From contig JBAOHJ010000001.1 in the NCBI GenBank assembly GCA_037045055.1, forward strand, positions 558,001 through 622,000: 64,000 nt of DNA. Reading direction: 5' to 3'. The position numbers and the translations under genes were made by a program. Each line of letters starts with the position of its first letter. Position 1 is the first letter of the stretch. A model generated the notes under the pieces. It was not told where the DNA came from. It did no database searches and was given only the letters and a program-made list of their open reading frames with translations. Shown piece after piece: positions 1 through 7,974 of the stretch. This DNA comes from Phosphoribacter sp037045055. GTDB lineage: Bacteria > Actinomycetota > Actinomycetes > Actinomycetales > Dermatophilaceae.

Positions 1-1065
1 CCCGGTGGCCACGGCCAGCCCGTGCGCGTCGCCGGTGCCGCGCCCCCACCGGCCGAGGACCTGCACGCCTGCCCGCTCTGCGGGTCGCACGTGCTGGGCG
101 AGCCACACCGGCACATCCGCAGCGGCGAGCACCTCGCCCTGCACCTCGAAACCGGCCTCGGCCTCCTCGGGCGCCGCCTCGAAGGTGGTGAAGAGGCGCT
201 CGCGCAGGACCCGGAACTCCAGGGCGTCGAAGACCTGGTGCACCTGCTCGCGGTCCCAGCCCTGTCGAGCCAGGTCCTCGACGCGCACCGGCAGGGGCAG
301 GTCGCGCACCAGCTGGTTGAGCCGGCGGTTGCGCAGCACCCCGTCGAGGTTGGCCCGTAGGGCCTCGCCGACCTTGCCCCCGATCTCGCCGACGTGCGCG
401 ACCACGCCCTCCAGCCCGGCATACTGCCCCAGCCATTTGGCCGCCGTCTTGGGCCCGACACCCGGGACACCGGCGAGGTTGTCGGAGGACTCGCCGACCA
501 GGGCGGCCAGGTCGCCGTAGCGCTCCGGCCCGACGCCGTAGCGCGCGGCGACGGCCGCCGGTGTCATCCTGGCCATCTCCGACACCCCGCGCGTGGGGTA
601 GAGCACCGTCACCGTGTCGGACACCAGCTGGAACGCGTCGCGGTCGCCGGTGCAGATGAGCACGTCGACGCCCTGCTCGACGGCCTGGGTGGTCAACGTC
701 GCGATGACGTCGTCGGCCTCGAACCCCGGCGCCTCGACGTAGGGGATGCGCAAGGCGTCGAGCACCTCGCGCAGCAGCGGGATCTGGCCGGAGAACTCGG
801 TCGGCGTGGTAGAGCGACCGGCCTTGTAGTCGGCGTACTCCACCGACCGGAAGGTCTCCCGGGACACGTCGAAGGCCACGGCGACGTGGGTGGGCACCTC
901 GTCGCGCAGGACGTTGATGAGCATCGAGGTGAAGCCGTAGACCGCGTTGGTGTGCTGCCCGGTCTTGGTGGAGAAGTTCTCGGCGGGCAGCGCGTAGAAG
1001 GCGCGGTAGGCCAGCGAATGCCCGTCGAGCAACAACAGCCGATCGGCGGACGGCCCGGGGGTCAC
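1..1065 (-). CDS. polA: DNA polymerase I, N-terminal part (cut by window edge)
   Basis: The minus strand is open from a GTG at 1065 to the window edge, giving the first 355 residues. The start reads LLLLDGHSLAYRAFYALPAE, the typical PolA opening, followed by the 5'-3' exonuclease domain with acidic metal-ligand stretches (GFEADDVIATL, CTGDRDAFQLV, VGESSDNLAGVPGVGPKTA, the last being the helix-hairpin-helix). The polymerase domain lies outside the window. PolA does Okazaki-fragment processing and repair synthesis. A second GTG directly before (1068) is an equally possible start. The gene diverges from the thioesterase, whose start is only about 20 bp away, so the two share a very short promoter region. 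Confidence 0.95.
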   Translation of the reverse strand, partial: MTPGPSADRLLLLDGHSLAYRAFYALPAENFSTKTGQHTNAVYGFTSMLINVLRDEVPTHVAVAFDVSRETFRSVEYADYKAGRSTTPTEFSGQIPLLREVLDALRIPYVEAPGFEADDVIATLTTQAVEQGVDVLICTGDRDAFQLVSDTVTVLYPTRGVSEMARMTPAAVAARYGVGPERYGDLAALVGESSDNLAGVPGVGPKTAAKWLGQYAGLEGVVAHVGEIGGKVGEALRANLDGVLRNRRLNQLVRDLPLPVRVEDLARQGWDREQVHQVFDALEFRVLRERLFTTFEAAPEEAEAGFEVQGEVLAAADVPVWLAQHVRPAERAGVQVLGRWGRGTGDAHGLAVATG

Positions 1066-1087
1066 CACGTGTGGCAGCCTATGCCCT

Positions 1088-1543
1088 GTGTCCGACACCC
1101 CCACCGCCTCGCGGGCCCGCGCGGTCCACTGGGACGTCCTCGGCGAGGTCAACCAGGGCAGCGCCGGCACCCTCTCGGACCGGATGGGCATCGTCTACAC
1201 GCAGGTGACGCCCGAGCGGGTCGTCGCGACGATGCCGGTCGCCGGCAACACCCAGCCCTACGGCCTGCTGCACGGGGGGGCCTCGGTGGTGCTCGCCGAG
1301 TCCGTCGGGTCGGTGCTCGCCGTGGTGTCGGCCGGCCCGGGGCGCACCGCGGTGGGGGTGGAGATCAACGCCACCCATCATCGGCCGGCCACCTCCGGCC
1401 AGGTCACCGGCGTGGCCACCCCCCTGTCCGTGGGCCGGACCATGGGCACCTTCGACGTCGTCGTGTCCGACGAGGCCGGCCGCCGGGTGTGCACCTGCCG
1501 GTTCACCGCGCACCTGAGGGACGAGCCGATCCGGCCCCGCTGA
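1088..1543 (+). CDS. PaaI-type hotdog-fold acyl-CoA thioesterase
   Basis: This 151-residue protein starts at GTG 1088. The segment around residues 53-75 (PYGLLHGGASVVLAESVGS) is the hotdog-fold helix with the HGG(A) motif of PaaI/YbgC-like thioesterases, which hydrolyse aryl- or acyl-CoA esters in the cytoplasm. A thioesterase beside polA is, from memory, a common actinobacterial arrangement, so this gene is probably backbone and not part of the adjoining catabolic island, although it could clear stalled aryl-CoA made there. The last codons and stop lie inside a 36-bp tandem duplication. The exact substrate cannot be read from the sequence. Confidence 0.85.
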   Translation: MSDTPTASRARAVHWDVLGEVNQGSAGTLSDRMGIVYTQVTPERVVATMPVAGNTQPYGLLHGGASVVLAESVGSVLAVVSAGPGRTAVGVEINATHHRPATSGQVTGVATPLSVGRTMGTFDVVVSDEAGRRVCTCRFTAHLRDEPIRPR

Positions 1544-1602
1544 GCGGTCCGCTCGACCGAGGGCGCCCGGCCCCGCTGAGCGGTCCGCGCGACCGAGGGC
1601 GC
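1531..1602. repeat. 36-bp tandem direct repeat spanning the thioesterase stop codon
   Basis: Copy 1 is 1531-1566 and copy 2 is 1567-1602. They start CCGGCCCCGCTGAGCGGTCC and differ at one base (T at 1553, G at 1589). The TGA inside copy 1 ends the thioesterase; copy 2 repeats the codons and stop in non-coding DNA. It looks like a local slippage or unequal-exchange duplication. Confidence 0.9.
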
Positions 1603-1706
1603 GTGAGACGGCATACCGGGCGGGCGGGACCCCCCTGCGGCGACGCGCGCGGGGCGGAGCAGAATCGGTCGAGGAACCGACACCGCAAGCCTCGCAAGGA
1701 GGCACC

Positions 1707-2579
1707 ATGCCCATCGACCTGGACGAGATCGTCGCCATCGACACCCACGTGCACATCGAGGTCGACGACGACGGCCACCTGTCGCTGCCGCAGTCCTACC
1801 TGGACTGGTCGGCGACGTACTTCCACTCCGGCGCCCCCCGCACCCCCACCGCCGACGAGATCGCGCAGTACTACCGCGAGCGCAAGATCGCCGCCGTGGT
1901 GTTCAGTGTCGACGTCGAGCTGTCCATGGGCCAGCCGCGCATCGCCAACGAGTTCGTCGCCGAGGCCGCGGCCCGCAACTCCGACGTGCTCATCCCGTTC
2001 GCGAGCATCGACCCGGCCCGCGGCCCCGCAGGCGTCGCCGAGCTGCGCCGGCTGATCGCCGACCACGACGTCAAGGGGGTGAAGTTCCACCCGGCCCTGC
2101 AGAACTTCGCGCCCAACGACCCGATGGCCTACCCGATGTACGAGGTGCTCGCCGAGCACGGTCTGCCGGCGCTCTTCCATACCGGACAGACCGGGATCGG
2201 GGCCGGTATGCCCGGTGGCGGCGGGGTGAAGCTGCGCAAGTCCGAGCCGATCCTGCTCGACGACGTGGCCGCCGACTTCCCGCAGATGCCGATCATCATG
2301 GCGCACCCGTCGGTGCCGTGGCAGGACGAGGCGATCGCCGTAGCCAACCACAAGGCCAACGTCTACATCGACCTGTCCGGCTGGGCACCGAAGTACTTCC
2401 CGCCCCAGCTGTCCAAGGCCCTGAACAACCTGCTGCGTCGCAAGGCGTTGTTCGCCTCCGACTACCCGGTCATCGACACCGACCGGTGGCTCGCGGATTT
2501 CGCCGCGCTCGATCTCAAGGACGAGGTGCGTCCCTTGATCCTCAAGGAGAACGCCGCAAGACTGCTGAAACTGACCTGA
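1707..2579 (+). CDS. Amidohydrolase-superfamily protein, possible aryl beta-ketoacyl-CoA hydrolase (CouO-like)
   Basis: The protein has 290 residues from ATG 1707, with a GGAGG site 6-10 bases upstream. It has the TIM-barrel metal ligands of COG2159 amidohydrolases: DTHVHIE near residue 16, KFHPALQ near 129, LFHTGQTG near 160, MAHPSVPW near 198 and ASDYPV near 252. The COG2159 group includes ring decarboxylases (LigW, gamma-resorcylate decarboxylase) and, as I recall, CouO of Rhodococcus, which releases acetyl-CoA and 4-hydroxybenzoate from the beta-ketoacyl-CoA of p-coumarate. A MaoC hydratase 28 bp downstream, an aromatic-acid transporter and an aryl-CoA ligase favour a CoA-ester role, but a decarboxylase cannot be excluded. 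It is probably co-transcribed with the MaoC gene. Confidence 0.7.
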   Translation: MPIDLDEIVAIDTHVHIEVDDDGHLSLPQSYLDWSATYFHSGAPRTPTADEIAQYYRERKIAAVVFSVDVELSMGQPRIANEFVAEAAARNSDVLIPFASIDPARGPAGVAELRRLIADHDVKGVKFHPALQNFAPNDPMAYPMYEVLAEHGLPALFHTGQTGIGAGMPGGGGVKLRKSEPILLDDVAADFPQMPIIMAHPSVPWQDEAIAVANHKANVYIDLSGWAPKYFPPQLSKALNNLLRRKALFASDYPVIDTDRWLADFAALDLKDEVRPLILKENAARLLKLT

Positions 2580-2607
2580 CCCGCTCCCCTTCCGAAAGGC
2601 ACCCGCT

Positions 2608-3063
2608 GTGACCACCACCGTGACGTTCGACAACGCCGAGTCCCTCATCGGGCAGAGCCTGGGATCCACCGAGTGGATGGAGATCACCCAGGCGCGCGTC
2701 AACACCTTCGCCGACGCCACCGACGACCCGCAGTGGATCCACGTGGACCCGGAGCGGGCCAAGGACGGGCCGTTCGGCGGCACCATCGCCCACGGCTACC
2801 TGACCCTCTCGCTCATCGTCCCGATGTTCACCGATCTGCTCGACGTCGAGGGCGTGACGACCAAGCTCAACCTGGGGCTCAACCGGGTGCGGTTCACCAG
2901 CCCGGTGAAGGTCGGCTCCTCGATCCGACTCACCGCGTCGATGGCCGACGTCAAGACCGTCGGCGGTGGCGGCAAGGAGCTGGTCTGGGACGGCACCATC
3001 GAGGTCCAGGGCTCCGACAAGCCGGCGTGCGTGCTGCAGGCGGTCTACCGCTTCTACCCGTGA
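2608..3063 (+). CDS. MaoC-family (R)-enoyl-CoA hydratase/dehydratase
   Basis: This 151-residue hotdog protein starts at GTG 2608 behind a GAAAGG site. It carries the R-hydratase signature: DDPQWIHVDPERA (Asp40 and His45 as the likely catalytic pair) followed by GPFGGTIAHGYLTLSL. MaoC/NodN-type enzymes add water to trans-2-enoyl-CoA. In phenylpropanoid pathways such an enzyme would hydrate a cinnamoyl-CoA-type intermediate before oxidation and cleavage by the amidohydrolase encoded upstream. A 3-hydroxyacyl-CoA dehydrogenase that would be needed between these steps is not seen in the window. Family assignment is firm; the substrate is inferred from context. Confidence 0.85.
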   Translation: MTTTVTFDNAESLIGQSLGSTEWMEITQARVNTFADATDDPQWIHVDPERAKDGPFGGTIAHGYLTLSLIVPMFTDLLDVEGVTTKLNLGLNRVRFTSPVKVGSSIRLTASMADVKTVGGGGKELVWDGTIEVQGSDKPACVLQAVYRFYP

Positions 3064-3175
3064 CCGACGGCGCGGTCCGGGGCCGCCCGTGACCGCGGTC
3101 GTCGCCCGGTGCGCCGCCCGAGACGGTGCTCCCCGGTCTTGCGAGCTGGGGCGCACCGTCCGGCGCGACGAGTGT

Positions 3176-3206
3176 GGTATGCCGCCTCGCGCTGACGCGG
3201 CATACC
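3176..3206. promoter_or_regulatory. Perfect 10-bp inverted repeat between MaoC and MFS genes
   Basis: GGTATGCCGC (3176-3185) and GCGGCATACC (3197-3206) pair perfectly around an 11-nt loop, extendable by weaker pairs outward. It lies in the 255-bp gap before the MFS gene, 112 bp from its start. It may be an operator, or a transcript hairpin ending the amidohydrolase-MaoC message. Both arms contain the octamer that is over-represented throughout the window, so it may instead reflect that motif family. Confidence 0.5.
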
Positions 3207-3318
3207 GCATCGAATCGTCACCATTCGTCTCAGCAGAACCGGCGTCACGGCCACCGTCGGTCGGCTGCGGCGAGGAGGAGGATCGTCTCCGGAACCGTTC
3301 TGTCCCAAGGAGTCCGTC

Positions 3319-4629
3319 ATGTCCCTGACCACAGCCAGGCCGGTCGTCACCGGCGGATGGGTCGCCCCGCTCGCGTGGACCGCGGTCCTGCTCGACGGCT
3401 TCGACCTCGTCGTCATGGGGACGGTCGTCCCCTCGCTGCTGAAGTACAAACCATGGGGCCTGGACGCCAACGGCGCGACGTGGCTGGTCACGGTCGGGCT
3501 GATCGGGATGACCATCGGGGCGCTGACGATCGGGTACCTCACCGACGCGATCGGACGGCGCAAGCTGCTCATCTCCGCGGTGAGCTTCTTCTCCCTGCTC
3601 ACCCTCGCGTGCGCCTTCGCCCCCAGTCCGGTGGTCTTCGGTGCGATCCGCTTCTTCGCGGGGCTCGGGCTGGGCGGGTGCCTGCCCACGGCGATCGCCA
3701 TGGTCAACGAGTTCGCCCGCGGCACCGGCCGGGCCGGTCGTGCCACGACCCTGCTCATGACCGGGTACCACGTCGGCGCGGTCATCACCGCTCTGCTGGG
3801 CGTGGTGTTCATCCAGACCGACCCGGAGGACTGGCGCAAGCTGTTCGTCGCCGGCGCGCTTCCGGCGCTGGTCCTGGTCCCGCTCATGGTCAAGTACCTG
3901 CCCGAGTCGCCGGCTTACCTGCTCACCAAGGGCCAAACCGAGCAGGCTCGCGCCATCGCGCAGGCCAACGGCATCCCCCTGGAGTCCGGGCATCTGCACA
4001 CCGAGCACCCCTCCGGGGCGGCGGCCCGCCCGGTCACCTGGCGCACCCTCACCGAGCCGGCCTACCTGCGCCGGACCATCGCCCTGGCCTTCACCTCGTT
4101 CTTCGGCCTGCTGCTGGTCTACGGCCTGAACAACTGGCTGCCGACGATCATGCGCGAGGCCGGCTACGAGCTCGGGGCCGCGCTGACCTTCCTGCTGCTG
4201 CTCAACGCCGGGGCCGTGGTCGGGCTGCTGATCGCCGGTCACGTCGGGGACCGGCTCAGCCCGGGGATGGCCTCGGTCATCTGGTTCACCACCGCCGCGG
4301 TGTTCCTCGCCCTGCTGTCGATCAAGATGCCGCAGGGCGTGCTCTACGTCTTCTGCTTCATCGCCGGCGTCTTCGTGTTCAGCGCCCAGGTGCTCGTCTA
4401 CGCCTACACCAGCGCCAACCACCCGGCCGAGATCCGCGCCACCGCGCTGGGGTTTGCCGCCGGGGTGGGCCGCATCGGTGCGATCACCGGTCCCCTGCTC
4501 GGCGGCTGGGTGGTCGGCGCGGGCCTGGCCAACCCGTGGGCGTTCTACGGCTCGGCACTGTTCGGCCTGCTCGGCGCCACCTCGCTGCTCTCCGGTGGCC
4601 TGCACCGCCCGCACGAGCTGCACCAGTAG
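3319..4629 (+). CDS. Aromatic-acid:H+ symporter, MFS AAHS family (PcaK/CouT-like)
   Basis: The 436-residue membrane protein starts at ATG 3319 with AAGGAG upstream. It shows about 12 hydrophobic segments. The first helix carries the AAHS signature LLDGFDLVVMG, in which the acidic residues are needed for aromatic-acid transport in PcaK. The loop 2-3 motif is GYLTDAIGRRKLL, and PESPAYLL follows helix 6. The family imports 4-hydroxybenzoate, protocatechuate and hydroxycinnamates with protons. It is followed by a strong hairpin terminator and converges on the aryl-CoA ligase, so uptake and activation of the same acid are likely. A second, frameshifted AAHS transporter is found near 13 kb. Confidence 0.88.
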   Translation: MSLTTARPVVTGGWVAPLAWTAVLLDGFDLVVMGTVVPSLLKYKPWGLDANGATWLVTVGLIGMTIGALTIGYLTDAIGRRKLLISAVSFFSLLTLACAFAPSPVVFGAIRFFAGLGLGGCLPTAIAMVNEFARGTGRAGRATTLLMTGYHVGAVITALLGVVFIQTDPEDWRKLFVAGALPALVLVPLMVKYLPESPAYLLTKGQTEQARAIAQANGIPLESGHLHTEHPSGAAARPVTWRTLTEPAYLRRTIALAFTSFFGLLLVYGLNNWLPTIMREAGYELGAALTFLLLLNAGAVVGLLIAGHVGDRLSPGMASVIWFTTAAVFLALLSIKMPQGVLYVFCFIAGVFVFSAQVLVYAYTSANHPAEIRATALGFAAGVGRIGAITGPLLGGWVVGAGLANPWAFYGSALFGLLGATSLLSGGLHRPHELHQ

Positions 4630-4660
4630 GGCCTGGGCCGGCGCAGCCGACGGAGGGCCC

Positions 4661-4688
4661 GGCGCGCTCGGGGGCACCCGGGCGCGCC
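4661..4688. terminator. Bidirectional hairpin terminator between convergent MFS and CoA ligase genes
   Basis: GGCGCGC (4661-4667) pairs with GCGCGCC (4682-4688), and inside the loop CGGG pairs with CCCG, giving an almost continuous 11-12 bp GC stem. It sits in the 74-bp gap between two convergent stop codons. There is no clear T tract, which is common for actinobacterial terminators. Confidence 0.7.
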
Positions 4689-4703
4689 GTGAGGTCCCGA
4701 CTG

Positions 4704-6308
4704 CTAGTGACCCGACTGGGCCCGCAGCCGCAGCTTGAACCGCTGGATCTTCCCGGTGGCGGTCTTGGGCAGCTCGTCGACGAACTCCACCCAGCGCGGG
4801 TACTTGTAGCGGGCCAGCCGGGAGCGGACGTGCTCCTTGAGCTCGTCGCCGAGCGTGTCGGTCACCGCGAGCCCCGGCTTGAGCACGATGTAGGCGATCG
4901 GCTTGATCAGGCCCTCGTCGTCGGCCTTGCCGACGACCGCGGCCTCCAGGACGCTGTCGTGGGTCACCAGCGCGGACTCGATGTCGAACGGGGACACCGG
5001 CAGACCGCCGACGTTGAGCATGTCGTCGCTGCGGCCCTCGTAGTGGTAGTAGCCGTCCGGGTCCTGGTGGAACTTGTCGCCGGTGATGGTCCACGGCCCC
5101 TGGAAGGTGCTCGCGGACTTCTCGCGGTTGTTGAAGTAGCCGTTGGCGCGGGTCGGTCCGGCCACCTGCAGGTGCCCGATGTCGCCCGGGCGCACCGGCA
5201 TCCCGTCGTCGTCGACGAGGCGCACCACGTACCCCGGCACCGGGTAGCCGCTGGTGCCGTAGCGGTTCTGGCCCGGCCGGTTGGACATGAAGTGGTTGAG
5301 CATCTCGGTGCACCCGATGCCGTCGAGGACCTCGATGCCGAAGTGCTCCTCCCAGTGCTGCCCGACCGCGGGCGGCAGGCCCTCGCCGGAGGCCAGGCAC
5401 ACCCGGAAGTTCATCTCGTCGGCCGCGGGCAGGTCGGGGTCGGCGAGCATCGCCGCGTATGCCGTGGGCACGCCGGCGAAGACGGTCGGCTTGTGCTCGC
5501 GCAGCTCGCGCAGGACGTTGGGCACCAACGGGCGGTCGGCCATGAGCACCGCGGTGGCCCCGACGGCCATGGGGAAGGTCAGGCCCATACCCAGGCCGTA
5601 GGCGAAGGGCAGCTTGGACACCGAGAAGCACACGTCGTCCGGCTGGATCTGCACGATGTGTCGGCCCGCGCAGCGCGCCGTGGCGATCAGGCTGGAGTGC
5701 ACGTGCATGGTGCCCTTGGGCGCGCCCGTGGACCCGGACGAGTAGAGCCACAGCGCGACGTCGTCCCGGGTCGTCGGCGCGGGTTGGAACTCCGTGGGCT
5801 TGCCGGCCATCAGCGCGGCCAGCGACACCGTGCCCGCCGGCACCGGGCCGTCGGGCTGCTTGGTCGACACGACGACGTGCTTGAGGAACGGCGCGGTGCC
5901 CAGCAGCGGCAGGAACAGCTCGACGAGCTCCTCGGAGACGACGACCGCCCGCACCCGGCTGTCGTTGACCATGTAGGTGTAGTTCTCCGCGGTCAGCAGC
6001 GTGCTCACCGCGACCGGCACCACCCCGGCGAGGATCGAGCCGAGGAACACGTGCGGGAAGTCCACGGTGTCCAGCAGGCACAGCAGGACCCGCTGTTCCA
6101 TCTCGACGCCCAGGTCGCCGACGAGGGCGTGGGCCCACTGGTTGGCCCCGTCGGCCACTTCCTTGTAGGTGTGCCAGCCGGTGCGGTCCATGAAGGCGAC
6201 CTTCTCGGAGCGGCCGGGGACGAGGTTGCGGCTGATCAGGTCGACCGCGGCGTTGTACTCCCGTGGCATGGCGGCGAGGGGGTCGTGGGCGTTGAGTTCG
6301 GGTGACAT
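4704..6308 (-). CDS. Benzoate-CoA ligase family (aryl-CoA synthetase)
   Basis: I place the start at ATG 6308 (MSPELNAHDPL, with AGGAGG upstream) rather than the longer open frame; this gives 534 residues, normal for benzoate-CoA ligases. ANL motifs are present: the P-loop LYSSGSTGAPKGTMH, the LDGIGCTEMLNHF adenine-binding motif, TGDKFHQDPDGYYHYEGRSDD and the C-terminal PKTATGKIQRFKLR with the catalytic lysine. The long N-terminal part and the GCTEMLNHFMSN stretch resemble benzoate/4-hydroxybenzoate/cyclohexanecarboxylate CoA ligases more than fatty-acid ligases. It makes an aryl-CoA with ATP. It is followed on the same strand by fixXCBA, an acyl-CoA dehydrogenase and a thiolase (upstream in transcription), so all may form one message. 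Confidence 0.85.
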   Translation of the reverse strand: MSPELNAHDPLAAMPREYNAAVDLISRNLVPGRSEKVAFMDRTGWHTYKEVADGANQWAHALVGDLGVEMEQRVLLCLLDTVDFPHVFLGSILAGVVPVAVSTLLTAENYTYMVNDSRVRAVVVSEELVELFLPLLGTAPFLKHVVVSTKQPDGPVPAGTVSLAALMAGKPTEFQPAPTTRDDVALWLYSSGSTGAPKGTMHVHSSLIATARCAGRHIVQIQPDDVCFSVSKLPFAYGLGMGLTFPMAVGATAVLMADRPLVPNVLRELREHKPTVFAGVPTAYAAMLADPDLPAADEMNFRVCLASGEGLPPAVGQHWEEHFGIEVLDGIGCTEMLNHFMSNRPGQNRYGTSGYPVPGYVVRLVDDDGMPVRPGDIGHLQVAGPTRANGYFNNREKSASTFQGPWTITGDKFHQDPDGYYHYEGRSDDMLNVGGLPVSPFDIESALVTHDSVLEAAVVGKADDEGLIKPIAYIVLKPGLAVTDTLGDELKEHVRSRLARYKYPRWVEFVDELPKTATGKIQRFKLRLRAQSGH

Positions 6309-6367
6309 GTCGCCTCCTGGGGCGGGTGCGGGGTGAGATGTCGGGAATCCTGCGGGACGCCGGGTGG

Positions 6368-6655
6368 TCAGCCCTCTCGGAACGCCACCCCCATCCCGCC
6401 TCGGGGGTAGTGCCAGGTCAGCGCGCCGGGCGAGGCCACCGCGAGGCAGGTGCCGCACTCCAGGCACGCGGCATACTCCACGGAGATCGTGCCGTCGGCC
6501 TCCTCGGCGTACACGTGCGCGGGGCAGACCGCGACGATCCGCTTGCCGGTGCCGGTCGACTTGGCCAGCTCCTGGTCGACCTCGATGTGCGACTCGCCCT
6601 CGTCGAGCTCGAACCGGTTGACCGCCAGGCGTTGCGGGATGGACAGCTTCTTCAC
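6368..6655 (-). CDS. fixX: Ferredoxin-like protein FixX
   Basis: The 95-residue protein starts at GTG 6655, overlapping the fixC stop by GTGA. Cysteines 44, 64, 67 and 70 (VCPAHVY, then CLECGTC) supply one [4Fe-4S] cluster as in FixX/ETF-quinone oxidoreductase C-terminal domains. The protein pairs with FixC to pass electrons from the FixAB flavoprotein to the quinone pool. Its place as the last of fixA-fixB-fixC-fixX in transcription order, directly before the aryl-CoA ligase, argues that the electron carrier serves CoA-ester metabolism. Confidence 0.9.
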   Translation of the reverse strand: MKKLSIPQRLAVNRFELDEGESHIEVDQELAKSTGTGKRIVAVCPAHVYAEEADGTISVEYAACLECGTCLAVASPGALTWHYPRGGMGVAFREG

Positions 6656-7974
6656 AGCGCACGCACCCCCGCCAGTCCGTCGCCGACGAGATCCCGCATG
6701 GACAGCGGGGAGGACTTGAGCCGGGAGCGGACGATGGTGGCCAGGTGCCGCCGCGGCGTGAGGTCGTGGTGGAAGGCGTCGTAGAGGACGTCGGCGAGCA
6801 GCTCGCCGTACTCCCGGTACATCCGTGGTCGCTCCAGGAAGTGCGGGGCCTTGGCGTAGGTCTGCATGTCCTGGCCGGTGAAGTCCGCGAAGAGCGCGTC
6901 CCGGTATGCCGCGAGCCCGGCTCGCGAGGCGTCGCCCGCGTCCAGCGCCGCGCCGATGGCGTGCGCCGCGGCCACCGCCGAGCCGACCGCCAGGTCCATG
7001 CCGCGGACGGTGAGCCCGGTGTTGAGGGTGAGCGCCGCGGCGTCGCCGACCACGACGAGCCCGTCCATGACGATCTCGCCGATCTGCTCCAGGCCGCCCT
7101 CGGCGACCAGGTGGCAGCCGTATTCGAGCAGCTCCCCGTCGGCGAGGTAGGGCGCGATGAAGGGGTTGGCGAGGAACCCGTCGAAGACGTCGGTGGCGGC
7201 CCGTCCCTTGGCGGTGAGGTCGTCCAGGCGCAGCACCACCCCGACCGAGATGGAGTCGAGGTTGGTGTACATGAACCCGCCGCCGCCGATGCCCTCGGTG
7301 CAGTCCCCGACCACCGCCCAGGCGGCTCCCTCGTCGCCGGTGAGGGTGAAGCGCGCCTCGATGCTCTCCCGGGGCAGCCCGACCACGGCCTTGACCCCGA
7401 CCGCGAGGTGGTTCAGCGGGTCCTTGCCGCGCAGGCCCACCTCGCGGGCGATGAAGGAGTTCACCCCGTCGGCGGCCACCACGACGTGCGAACGCAGCAC
7501 GTCGTCGCCGGCGCGAACGCCGACCACCCGCCGTCCGGTCGGCCCCTGCTCGGTGACCACCTGGTCGACCCGCACCCCGGGCATGAGGAACGCCCCGGCC
7601 TGCTCGGCCTGGCCGGCCAGCCACGGGTCGAACTTCGCCCGCAGCACCGTGACGGCGTTGACCGGCTCGCCGAGGCGGTTGTCGCGGTAGTCCAGCCCCA
7701 CCGAGGACTGCGCGTTGAGGAAGTTGACGTAGTTGCGGGTGATCCGCCGCTCGATGGGGGCCTGGTCGAGGTAGTCGGGGAACACCTCGCGCAGCGAGTG
7801 GGTGTAGAGCACCCCGCCGGAGAGGTTCTTGCTCCCCGGGGCCTCGCCCCGCTCGATGAGCACCACCGAGCGGCCCTGCCGGGCCAGCAGGTATGCCGCG
7901 ACGGACCCGGCGATGCCGGCCCCGATGACGACGACATCGAAGTCGACCTCGGCGGCGAGGGCCTGGTCGGTCAC
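6652..7974 (-). CDS. fixC: FAD-dependent ETF:quinone oxidoreductase FixC
   Basis: The 440-residue protein starts at GTG 7974, with its GTGA overlapping the fixB stop. The N terminus has the Rossmann FAD motif VVVIGAGIAGSVAAYLLAR and the APGSKNLSGG stretch typical of FixC and ETF-QO; a second FAD-binding stretch is GLVVVGDAAALTLNTG. It is a peripheral membrane flavoprotein oxidising FixAB and, with FixX, reducing (mena)quinone. In E. coli the fixABCX operon stands beside the carnitine cai genes (acyl-CoA dehydrogenase and CoA ligase), and this cluster has the same kind of partners. Confidence 0.92.
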   Translation of the reverse strand: MTDQALAAEVDFDVVVIGAGIAGSVAAYLLARQGRSVVLIERGEAPGSKNLSGGVLYTHSLREVFPDYLDQAPIERRITRNYVNFLNAQSSVGLDYRDNRLGEPVNAVTVLRAKFDPWLAGQAEQAGAFLMPGVRVDQVVTEQGPTGRRVVGVRAGDDVLRSHVVVAADGVNSFIAREVGLRGKDPLNHLAVGVKAVVGLPRESIEARFTLTGDEGAAWAVVGDCTEGIGGGGFMYTNLDSISVGVVLRLDDLTAKGRAATDVFDGFLANPFIAPYLADGELLEYGCHLVAEGGLEQIGEIVMDGLVVVGDAAALTLNTGLTVRGMDLAVGSAVAAAHAIGAALDAGDASRAGLAAYRDALFADFTGQDMQTYAKAPHFLERPRMYREYGELLADVLYDAFHHDLTPRRHLATIVRSRLKSSPLSMRDLVGDGLAGVRAL

